A stretch of DNA of 64,000 nucleotides from Ophiodon elongatus (taxonomy: Eukaryota; Chordata; Actinopteri; Perciformes; Hexagrammidae): positions 681,001 through 745,000 of the forward strand of contig JACSYO010001856.1 in assembly GCA_016806645.1 (NCBI GenBank), read 5' to 3'. A model generated the notes under the pieces. It made no database searches, was not told where the DNA came from, and saw nothing but the letters and a program-made list of their open reading frames with translations. Shown here in pieces: positions 49,465-60,620 of the stretch. The translations under genes and the position numbers were made by a program. The stretch's first letter is position 1, and each line of letters opens with the position of its first letter.

Positions 49465-51053
49465 AAATAATTCATGGTCAATTTCCATGAGGTCTCAGTT
49501 TGATATTCCTCATCTCAAAGAAGAACTAGTGCTGCAGACCGTTCCTCTGGTTTAGTGTGCATATCAAGGCTGACCTGCATGGCAGGACAGGGGGAGCTGA
49601 CTGTCTTCCCCAAAACAGAATTATGAATAACAGAACCAGCGTCAGTCCACTTTCAATTCAATCCCACAAAATGTAATCTGGATCTCCCAAGATTATTTTT
49701 TTTTCTCTTCTTTTAAAATCTACAGATTGGATTTGATATCCACTCTGTGTTTTGTTCCCAATTGAGTGGGGGAATATCTTTCTGAATTGAAAGTGAAGTG
49801 AAAACAGCCCGGAATTAAAGAGCGCTGATACTACAAACAACAAAAAACCCATACTGCTGATTCTCCATACAAACTGCTCATTCTTCAATTCACATTTAAC
49901 CTGACAACTGTGAAATACCCATATCAAGGAAACTGCAGTTAACAAAAAAAAAAAAAAAAAAACTACTGAGAAAGCACATCTGTTTGTGTTTAACAATATT
50001 GCCGTTATGGGGGTTTGGAAGATTCTACCATCGTATTTCCCCCCAGCTTTCTCCTTGAGGCAAATGAGTATATACTGAAGACGGCCTTCACAGAAAAATG
50101 ACAGGTCTCAATGAAAAAGTGCTTTGTATTGTTCACTCAGTAAAACTTTGAGCAGTATATTCACTACACGGGGTAGATTATTAATGTTAAGCTAAACCAT
50201 GGGAGACAAAAACGGTGGGTAAACACACTGTTGCAGAATCGAATCATCTGTACAGTGACGGGGCTTTTACATGCCGCTAACATTGTTTTCTGGCATCAGC
50301 TCGCATGGGACAGTAGCAACTTTGGTAGTAAGTGCCACGGTAAGTTAAAAGCTACAATGTCCTGTGCAAAAAGCACACACGCATTGAAAGAGCGACCTGT
50401 TTAAACTGAGGGCCGGGAAGGAATGGGTAACTACAATTAGGAACCGTTTAGTAAGAGCATTCAAACCTATGAATATGTTGTGACTATGTATCAAAAGTTC
50501 GATATACAGTGAGTAAATAGCTGACACGGTGGAAGCTTAGTTGCAAATGTATCTAGCTGGCACTTTCAGACAAAAATATAAGGGCATACATTGGTTGTGA
50601 ATGACAAAAATGGCAAAATGGTAAACAGATTTCTATCACATCAAATGTAACTGATGGCTCTGCAACTTTTTATCTTTTTTTTTTTTTTTCCTTTCTTTTT
50701 TTTTTTAAATAACTGATACATACACACAACATAGATTCGACTGTCCGCCAGTGAAGAGTCTTAGAGTCGCTTAGCGTAGTAATCCCAAAAAAGGAGCTCC
50801 AGACCGGCGTCAACAGCTTCAGTGTCTCTGCGATCAGCAACAGAGTTGAAACGTCTCCTTTGAAGTGCGTCTCCTTCCTGGCCTCCCATCAGAGGCCGTT
50901 CAGTTCTGGCTCTTCTGGAAGGAGGCCAAACCTAAAAGAAAACCCCGTCCCCAGTGTCTCCCAAAGCTTTGATAACAACTCTGTAATTTCCTTCTGCCTT
51001 AAAAAAAACCCCAAAAAAAACCCCAAAGCATGTTCTCCGGTTCATATCACCAC
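49465..51053 (-). other. Probable znf710 3' UTR
   Basis: This lies between the znf710 stop and the candidate poly(A) signal. There is no open frame of note. It has a T-rich stretch at about 50680-50710 and A-runs near 49940 and 51001. Assignment as 3' UTR is inferred from position and from the downstream AATAAA on the minus strand. Confidence 0.4.
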
Positions 51054-54000
51054 TCACGGTGTAGTGTAGCTGCTTGTATCCTTCCCGAAATTGTAATACT
51101 CCTCCATGTCGTCCATGTTTGCTGTAGTGAGTTTGGTGAGGTTTTGGGAGCCACCATTGTCCATATTGTCTTGTGATGTAAAGCTGAAGTTCTGTCCTTC
51201 ATACTCCCCCTGGCTATCCATTTCTGGATGAACATCTGGAAAAAAAACAAAAACAAAAGCATTATAAAGTGCACTTCCAAAGCTAGCTTCTTCCTTACAC
51301 CAAGTACAATCAGTGTCCCCCATGCTGAAGAAATTCCTGGGACAACATTGTTCATTAGGGTTACACATCGTTCTATTACTGCACTGTTAAAAGCTATGGG
51401 TTCTTGCATTGAATTAAAAACATTAAGGAAATATTAATTTCATGATTATGCTACAAAACAACAAGCTTTGTCTTTTAAATATGTTTTTTTGTTTTTTCCA
51501 TCAACTTAAAGCCTCTAAAATTGTTATCTCAAATCCTAAGCCATTCTCTTTACCATTAGATATGTATGATATGTATATGTTTAAATAAAAAAAAAAAGCA
51601 ACTATCTCATGTCATTCTTAGCCTTATAAACTTAGTCTAACACTTAAAACCTGCTAACCTGCTTCATCAGAACTGCGCGGGTGAGAATTGATCAGATTTG
51701 ATTGACAGTGGCCTGGCACCATAAGCAGGCAATCCCAAAACTGTCATCAGATTCTGATTCAAAAGTTGATACATCACCTTTTCGTCCACCTCAAACTAGT
51801 GAGATGACCATTAAGACAAAATAAATAAATACAGAAATCTCATGTTTGGCAGAAAGTTGTGCGATCATGAGAAGCCGATTGCTAAATATAGTTTTTCATG
51901 GCCCTTAAGACATTCCCGCAAGACTTAATGTCGCAGTAATTGTAAACATATTACATCCATAAATGAGCCTTTGATACTATTGTTGTCTGCATAAAAAGCA
52001 AGAAAATGAATCCTGAAAAAATGACATCAGTGATTTATCTGCCAAATACCATTTTTATAGAAATAAGTTCATATCTGCGCATGACGGGGTCCAAGGATAT
52101 TGAATATTCTGTTACTATCGAAGCAAAATAAACATTACAATTAAACACTCGTCACAAACGATGTCAATTACTTATATTTGTGGGCACGTGTGCATGAGTT
52201 TTACAGCTTTGGCTTCAAAAGCTGTCAGACCAGGCCGGGAGCAGGTTTATGTTCAGGGGGTCACTCATACGACCAACCTTCAGTGGATAAATACCAGTTA
52301 AAGGAAATGTGTGACAACATGTGCAGCGGGCTTCACCTTGTCCCTCTGGCGAGACGTCCATTCCGTGCTTGACCTTCATGTGCCTGCTGAGGTTTCCCTT
52401 CAGGTTGAACTTACTGGTGCAGTACGGACACTTGAAGGGCTTACTGCCAGCGTGGAGATGCATGTGGCCCAGCAGGTTGTACATTCTGTTGAAAGACTTG
52501 CCACATACCTGGGAGGGGAAAAAAAAACAAACAAATATTGACATTGATGAACACAGTTATGCGTCTAGGTGGCTACTTGTATATGGAAGTTAGTGATGAA
52601 AACATCCTGCCAGACGACGGTCGCCTCAAAGCTTAGTGGGCTTTTCTTCCGCGGTAAGAATGTGAATTTCACCGGAGCAAACCCGCAGATATCAAAGCGT
52701 ATTATCCTTAAGAAAATTTCTCCTCCTCACATAATCCTGTTACATTAAATTGAACTTCAAATGCATCATCGCATCTCATTTCACACTGAAATTAATTAGA
52801 AAATCTTCCACTTGCTGCTATCACCCAGAATATTTTTTTTTTTTTTTTTTTGATGAATAAAATTAAAATCAAGTTCAAATACTCACCTTGCATTTGAATG
52901 GCTTCACGGGCAGGTGGACGATCATGTGGGTCTTGAGGGTCTGTTTCTGGATGAAGCTCTTGAAGCAGACGTGACACTGGAAGGGTCTGACGCTGTTGTG
53001 GATGAGCATGTGCCGCTTCAGGTTGGCAGACAGGGTAAACTCCCGCGAACACACGTCACACTTGTGGCCTTTCATTCCCTATCGGAGGCCGAAACGGAAG
53101 GAAAGGGTTAATCGTTCAAATACAGCAACGTGCACTGCGTTCTCTTCTCTTCGCCCACCCACCCCTTGTCATGTGGCTCACTAAAAAAGAAAGTGAGACA
53201 GAAGTTGATTCGCTTTGAAGCATTTCATACTGTTAGAGGGAGGTGCGAGAGTGTTGAGAGGAGGAAGCTGAGGCAAAATAGGTGAGAGGGAGAAGTGCCT
53301 CCTGGTGTCGTCTGAGAACAACGAGATGCCGGTTGCCGTAGTTTGACAGCCGATTTGGTCGGCTTAGCAACATGGTCGGCGATTGGAGCTGCAGCAATGG
53401 CACACAGCTCATGGGACGCAATTAACTTACGGTACTTTAAAACCCTGAGCAGCAGATTGTCAAGTGTCAGAAATCACACTCCTTGTTTGAGTCATAAGTC
53501 AATTATGAACACACAGACATGATACATATATTTTCAGATTCAGTGCAGCTTACACTTTCCAAAAATATCTCCGTCTCAGATGTTCATTAATCCGCTTGCA
53601 TATCATAAACGTATACTCATTACAACTCCAGAACTTGCCTGAGAATGGCAACGGTGGTTTTAAGTTTTCTTCATTATCAATCTTCTGTGCCTCCATGAGC
53701 CTTTTGCAAACTAGAACGGCTGATGGCTAATTCAGCAAATGTTTAATGGCGCCAAAGTGCCAAAATGTAAACAAATGTAGGCTAAAGTAGTTGTAGCCTA
53801 CTGAGTCACTCACTGAATTCATGGCATTGTACTTCCTTTTTACATCCCCCACAGCATTATGGGAGCTGTAGTTCCAAAACATTGAGAGATGATTACCCTA
53901 ACCCTAAAGATTTTTCTTTTCACTACTAAGAATGCCCCATCAACATGGTTCATACATCCCTGGAACAGCGACACTCATCTATCTAATTTGGGTATATCTA

Positions 54001-54975
54001 ATTTAATGTTTGGGAGCCCACAGTGTCAAACTTTCACAACTAATTTGTGCTATTGTGACTTAATATCTAATGTCATCCACAAAACAGCAGGGGAGGTATA
54101 ACTGCCAAATAGCAGAGGGCTATGATGGCAAAGCAACCGTTTGTCTGGGACGTCGGTTTGGTAACGTAATGATATTCACATCCTGCCTGTGAGATGTTGC
54201 TCATTAGTTTGACCATATCAAAATCCACGGCAGCCATTTTGGGTGTACCAAAAGAGATAACTACAGTACTGGGGGGGGGGGGGGAAAGCCCTTGCCACCC
54301 GTCTTACTTCTGTTCCAGTAATATTCTCAACCACACGCGACAGGAAATGTGTAGTCATCGAGAAGGAGGTCACAAGAGCAGACAATTCACAGCAGCCGAG
54401 GCCTTGAGGCTCGTCTAAATGAATGTGCTGCTGCATTATACACGTCACTCTGCAGTCTCCGTCAGCAGACAAACAAGTGGGCCTGAATAACTGTTTTCTG
54501 GTTTATTGAGAAGAACTAATATGTATTAAAAGGTCGCCAGTGGGTCGAGAGACTGCGCTTGTGTAAGCAGACGCATCTCGCAGACTGTCACTGTCTGCAC
54601 AACACATGTGTTGTGCTGCGGTTGTCCACCAGGGGGAGCAGTGAACAGACAGCAGGCTCAAATACAAAAGAGAACATTCTCTCCACTGAGAATACAGACT
54701 GCTCTCTCATTTCCATGAGTGTGGCTTAGGGTTATTGTTCCCCTGAAAGTAATCAAATTGAGGTAAATCCTCAGGAATTCAGCATTTGAACTCTATCCAC
54801 TGCTACAGCTATCTGTATGAAGTAATAGTCTGGCAGTTTAGAGAAAACATCAAGATCTCACATGTGGCGTATTTTAGAACGACAACTAATAATCAAGGCC
54901 TCAAACTGTGGGAGAATTGAGGAGAAGACGGTCCTGTGGTAATATCAAATGAATTGTGATCTCTCTCTTCCTCAC

Positions 54976-55035
<60 letters not shown>

Positions 55036-57334
55036 AGTCTGAGCAATTACACACACTTCATTCACATGGAGACTATAATGAGGACTACATGGAGACACTC
55101 CGTATTATGGATGTTCAGAATTAAATCGGTGTGAGAGACATATCTATTCTACTTCTCATTTCCTTGATTAAAACATATTTTTAAGTGAAAGGGATTTCAT
55201 TTTACAGCTTAATAGGATAATTATCCTGCAACAGATCTGTCCTCTTTTCTTTTTGTTGTTAACATAAATAATACTTTTTCAAAAGCTGGAAACTCAACCC
55301 TCCCGAGAACACGCGTCCTGGAGCTAGCGCTATTGAATAGAGAATGGCTGATTAACTGTACGCAGGGTGACTGCAGGCAAAAAAAAAAACAGTCCCATCG
55401 CCTTTTCAAGTCTCAAAACCATTTTGCTGTTTCTACTTGCTTCTATTCTGACCTCAGAAGTGCCGAAGAAGTTTTAGTCACAAAGTCAGACGAAGCCACA
55501 AAAGGACAGTAAGAATACAGAGTACGGATGCCTGCCAGGGTAAGTGCTCTTGCCTGTCTACTTCACCCAGATCTCAAATGGGTGAAAGACAACAGAAGAT
55601 GAGCAGAGGTCTGGTAGCCTCTCTCTGGTGATGCGATAGTATTTTTGCTTTTGCTCTCTACTCATTTTTTTTTTTTTTTTCTTTCTTTTCACATGAAAAA
55701 AAGAAAAATCCTCAACGGTCTGAATTTATGCAGGAAATGTATCTACAGTGTGTTCGTAACTAGAGCATTCAGGAAGTCTGGGGCGGGAGCGGAAGTTGCA
55801 GTACCTTATGAGTGAGTGAGTGCTGACGCAGGTGATGGAGCTGCACAAACTCCAGACCGCACTGGGAGCAGGTGTAAGGCCTCGGGCTCTGGTGCTTCAG
55901 CAGGTGGTTCTGGAGCTGGCTGCGGTAGGCGAACGACTTGTTGCACTCGGTGCACTGGAAGGTGTGGGGCCCCTGGTGGCTGGTCTGGTGGCGTTTGAGG
56001 TGCGCGTAGGTGGGGAACTCCATGCCGCACTGCGAGCAGACGTGGCAACGCCCGCGCTCGTGCTTCACCTCGTGGGCTCGCAGCTCGCTGGGGTAGGCGA
56101 AGCCGCGGCGGCAGAAGCGGCAGCTGTAGGGCTTCACGTCGGTGTGCTGGAGCATGTGTCGCTTCAGGTGGCTCGTCTGGGTGAAGCCCTTCTTGCACAC
56201 GGTGCACTTGTGGGGCCGCGTACCTTGGTGGGTCAGCAGGTGGGTTTGAAGATGACTCGGCTGCTTGAAGAGCTTCCCGCAATGTGGACAGGCGTGTGGC
56301 TTGATGCCGTTGTGGCCCAGGATGTGCGTGACCAGGTTGTACTTGGAGGTGTACGATTTGTCGCACATGCGGCACTTCCAGCGCTTCAGACCGTCTCCCA
56401 CATCCACGCAGTAGGACTCGTCGATCTGGATGTTGATGTCCAGCCGGTCCACTCTGCGGCCGCCGTGCCGACGGGGAGGCTGGGGGTGCGGAGGCTGCGG
56501 GTGCTGCGCTCCCGCGTTCCCGTCTGTCCACATCATGTTCTGGCTGCTGTCTTCGTACTCGCTCGCCATGCCCATTTCCGCCGAATCGTAGCTCCCTACT
56601 TCGCTGGTCTGGAAGTAGCTGCTGATGTTTTCCTCCTGCTGCGTGGGCTTCATCATGTTGTTCCCCTGGTGCTCCACGTCTTCTTCTTCCTCCCTGCCAC
56701 CTCGACCGTGGCCCCCCATGGGGCGCTGGCCTTGCAGTCCTCGGTGGCCCTGCTCCCCTCCTCTGTGGACAACCTGGGGCGGAGGAGGGTGAACGTGTGT
56801 GTTGGCTTGCGGCTGGTTGGACGTGTCCCGCTCACACTCCACACAGCTCTTGTTGGAGGCTCTGAGGGAGGCTGGATCCACTTGTACTAAACCACCTCTG
56901 GGAGTCAAATTGTTAAGCATGTGGACACAGGAGGACATTCCAGAGTTTACCCCTTCCCCTTTCACGTGGGACGAGGACACGTCACCGCCTTGAAGGCCGT
57001 GGCGATCGGGGCCGACCATTTTTGTGTCCGGATGTTGAGGGGGCCCGTGCTGCCACCTCCTCTGACTGCAGCTGGGTTGCATCTGTCCGTCTTCGCCCAA
57101 GTTGTCTCCGAGGTAATCTCCGTTGGCTCCGATAAGCTGGTCTGCGTACTCGTAGTCGACTCCGTCTACTTGTGGTGCGGGGGACTCTTTGGGTTCGCCG
57201 GTGTAGAAGCCGTTGGGTGCAATGGTCGCGCCGAACACTTCATTCTGGGAGATGAGACCTAGCACGGCAGCCTGGGCCAGGGACAGCACGACTACTGGAT
57301 CTGTCTGTGTGCCTATGTCCACCAGCCTGGCCAT
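51054..57334 (-). CDS. znf710: Zinc finger protein 710, 11 C2H2 fingers
   Basis: This is a nuclear DNA-binding C2H2 protein of the ZNF710 family. Four coding exons on the minus strand: 55805-57334 (coding part of an exon starting at acceptor 57376), 52887-53078, 52337-52508 and 51054-51235. They join to 691 codons plus stop (human about 660). The N-terminus MARLVDIGTQTD and VVVLSLAQAAVLGL match the family's conserved N-terminal box. A low-complexity, Gly/Gln/His- and acid-rich middle follows, then LDINIQIDESY. Seven fingers are in the first exon (about residues 315-510, starting WKCRMCDKSYTSKYNL), two in the second, and two in the third (ending RHMKVKH), with mostly canonical C-x2-C and H-x3-H spacing. 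The acidic tail ends SSYTTP. The ATG was chosen by homology; the frame stays open 14 codons up to the acceptor. The first exon is presumably untranslated and was not located. Confidence 0.96.
53079..55804 (-). other. znf710 intron between coding exons 1 and 2
   Basis: This 2.7-kb intron holds a ZNF143-like motif at 53854-53873, a short TAACCC repeat near 53897, a run of 14 G at 54271-54284, a (GT)n array at 54978-55032 and a T-run near 55667. No additional exon was recognised. Confidence 0.7.
54978..55032. repeat. (GT)n microsatellite
   Basis: About 27 GT units in the znf710 intron between coding exons 1 and 2. Confidence 0.95.
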
Positions 57335-58249
57335 TACCTTGGGCTCACATCTACCCAGGCGCCGGCTCGCCTCCTCCTGGAACAGAAAGAGACACACACA
57401 GGCACAGACATCAGCACGGCAAGGAAGCAATCAGCAAATACACACTATGTCTGACTAAAGAGATATAATCAGCAAAGTGACTTTATGACTCATTCTGCTC
57501 TGCGATATTGTGGGGAAAAATAAGTGAATCAAAGGACTTTTCTCTCCCATCGTCTTAAGTTTAGGTAAAGGTCTGTATGTCGTTTCAGCCAATTCTAATT
57601 CAAATTCAAATCTAGCTTGTGCGACAAAATTGTCTTGGAGAAGCTAAGAAAACACTTGACAACACAACATGGCTTGCTCAAGATAAGTTGAAACAGCGTG
57701 CGTTTGTACCGGAAACTCGGGCTACAACCAAATGCTCTACATTCTAAACTAAAGGCAGAAAGGCAATGACAATAATTTAGTAAGAGCCAAACTACAGCGC
57801 ACTGTCCTCAGATGAGAGCGTGTCCTTCTTTGACACATGAGCTGGATGTTGAGAGAAATAGGAGAAAGAGAGAAACAGGATTTTTATATTTTAAGGAGCC
57901 CTTTATAGCATCCCTATGAAGGACACAAAAAAACATTCCCTCCTACAGACACTAGCCTCATCACAAATCAATGTTTCTGGGACAAGAAGTCAAGCTGAAT
58001 GAAGACTGTCCAAAGGCAAATCTTTAGATCTAGTAACTGAGACACAGGAGCTATGAAAGACACCCTCCTAATCCAGCGTGGTAACCATGTATGGCTTGTG
58101 TGTGTGTGTGCGTGTGCGTGTGTGTATGTGTGTGTGTGATGAGGGATAAGATGGCCTACTGATCTACACACAAACACACATTCAAGTACAAGAAGTGGCG
58201 AAAGAGGAAGACAAAACTGAGAAAGATTAAGATTCTTTTTTTTTTTTTA

Positions 58250-58392
58250 AAAAGAATGCAAAAGCAGTAGAGGAGACAAAAACAGAAGCAGAGAGAGAAC
58301 AGAGGGGGTAAAGAGGAAAAAGCAGAGACAGGAGAGAGAGAGAGAGAGAGAGAGAGAAGCAGAGAGAGAGAGAGCGAGAGAGAGAGAGAGAG

Positions 58393-58433
<41 letters not shown>

Positions 58434-58634
58434 CAGAGAGAGAGACAGAGAGAGAGAGAGCGAGAGCGAGAGCGAGAGAGAGAAGGCAAGAGTCTAGTGG
58501 AGGGGAGGGGGAGAGTGAAAAAAAGAAAAAGGAGAGAATGAAAGGGAGAGTGAGAGTGAAGGAGAGATAAGGAGAAGAGGGGTGGGGAGGAGGGAAGGAG
58601 GAAGGCTCACAGAGAGAGAGAGACACTGGAGAGG

Positions 58635-58683
<49 letters not shown>

Positions 58684-58990
58684 GAGAGGGAGGGGGAGAG
58701 CTGAGTGAAAGAGTGAGAGGGTGAGTGTAAGGCAGCAGTCAAAAGAGAGCAAGAGGAAGAAAGAGAAAGAAAGATATGTAGAGACAGAGAGAGGGAGGGA
58801 GGCATGGAGGGAGGGAGAGAGGGAGGGAGGGAGATGCAGTGAGCAACCAAGAGACAGAAGGAGAAAGAAAATGCCAAAATGAAAGCCGGGCAGAATGAAA
58901 GATAAAAAATAAAAAATAAATGGTGAAGTGGAAACAGAGCGAGGGAGAGAAAAGAGGAACGAAGAAGAGTTGAAAACAGCTCAAAAGAGG
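58250..58990. repeat. Long purine-rich (GA)n-type tract
   Basis: About 700 bp in which the plus strand is almost all A and G, with several pure (GA)n runs (58331-58358, 58410-58430, 58640-58680). The long minus-strand Ser/Leu-rich frames here are repeat artefacts. Confidence 0.9.
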
Positions 58991-59649
58991 GCAAACAGAG
59001 TTAATGCCAGACACAAGTCTTAATTAGTGAGAAAATAAGTAATCTGCAAATGGCAACTTTAAAAACAAAGAAAACCTACCAAGAACCAAAGCATCCCTGA
59101 AGGCAGCTCCCTACCTGTCATTCAGCTGTGAGTGGGATCAAGCCATGTTGCCCACCACCTCAGTAAACTACCACTTAACATGCTACGAGTGAGAGCCAAT
59201 GAACTCACCACGCTCCTCTTGCTGTGAGGTTTCAGGTGCTTTAAGGATCTCATTCTCCAGTGCGAGTGTGTTGAGTGAGAACAGGCTACGTTCTCTTCCT
59301 TTTTTATACGTGAGGGATGAGGGGAGGCGGGGCTAATATTGCCCGCCTCCACCCCTCTTCTTCGTCGTCTTCAACACAGTTTTGGTATAGTGACTGTGGT
59401 CACACCATCACAAACACAGCCCAGACACAAACAAACGTCCGTCCAGCGAATCAGCATGTGGCCAGTGGGTTTGAAAACAAACAAACAAGCAAGCAAACAA
59501 ACAAACAAACAAAAAAAATGCACCGCTCATATATCACTGGCTTGCGCGAGGCTCCCTGATAGTCGGATGATAAATGGGCTAAGTCACCTCAAAGTCACAA
59601 GACACACACACACACCAACAAAATAAAATCAACATCATATCAGTCTGAA

Positions 59650-59905
59650 ATTATGGATCCACCAGGCTGCCTCCTGCCTCACTCTCCCTCCTTTCTTCCA
59701 TCTCCGTCTGTCATTCTTTGTCTTTGTTTCTGCCTATCCCTGTCTGTCTCTCTTTCTTTATCTGCTTATTCCTATAGCTCCATCTATTGCCGAGTCCTTT
59801 CCTGTGTATCCTCTATGCAGCTCTCTCTCTCTCTCTCTCTGTGTCTGTGTGTGTCTCTCTCTCTCTCTCGCTCGCTCTGTGTCTGTGTGTCTCTCTCTCT
59901 CGCTC

Positions 59906-59939
<34 letters not shown>

Positions 59940-59943
59940 GCTC

Positions 59944-59982
<39 letters not shown>

Positions 59983-60000
59983 ATATGTCTCTGCGCCTTT
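59650..60000. repeat. Pyrimidine-rich (CT)n/(CTGT)n tract
   Basis: The plus strand is C/T-rich with CT, CTGT and GTCT runs, mainly 59818-59985. Frames on both strands are artefacts. Confidence 0.9.
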
Positions 60001-60099
60001 ATATCTTTCACTCTCATTTATCAAGTAAGGTTTATGAGTACGGAAAAAAGTGTTGGAAGATTGTTTTGTGCAGACTTGAATGCAAGTATGTGATATAGG

Positions 60100-60118
60100 G
60101 AGAGGGGAAGAAGAGAGG

Positions 60119-60166
<48 letters not shown>

Positions 60167-60289
60167 GACTGACAAGGAGATGAGCGAATGGAGGAGAGAG
60201 AGAGAGATGATGGTGAAAGAGAGGAAGAGGGAGTGGAAGGAAAGAATACTGAAGGAAAAGAGAGGGGAGGGCTGGAGGGGAGAGACAGA

Positions 60290-60351
<62 letters not shown>

Positions 60352-60440
60352 CGGAGGGGGATGGGAAGAGTGGAGCAGAATGCGGTAAAAGAATAAGAAA
60401 TGGAAGATAGATGGAAGGAGGGAGAGAAAAGGATCAAATG
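60100..60440. repeat. Purine-rich (GA)n tract
   Basis: (GA)n runs at 60119-60162 and 60297-60346 within a longer purine tract. The strand bias is opposite to the 59.65-60.0 kb tract. Confidence 0.9.
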
Positions 60441-60521
60441 AGAGTAAAGGGAGAGAATAAAAGGTATAACACTTCTTTTAATGATGCAGCAAACAGGCCA
60501 ATGTGTCCCTCTCTCCTTGAA

Positions 60522-60522
<1 letters not shown>

Positions 60523-60618
<96 letters not shown>
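60523..60618. repeat. Long (CA)n microsatellite
   Basis: About 48 uninterrupted CA units. Confidence 0.97.

Positions 60619-60620
<2 letters not shown>

Noticed and set aside
53890..53910. TAACCC units suggesting an interstitial telomere
   Set aside because: Only about two units are present, far too few for a telomeric tract.
55820..56890. 356-codon open frame on the plus strand opposite znf710
   Set aside because: It is the mirror frame of the zinc-finger exon. The regular finger codons leave the opposite strand free of stops. The minus strand has the real C2H2 motifs.
58156..58994. Long Ser/Leu-rich open frames on the minus strand
   Set aside because: They are translations of (GA)n/(CT)n repeats, without coding signal.
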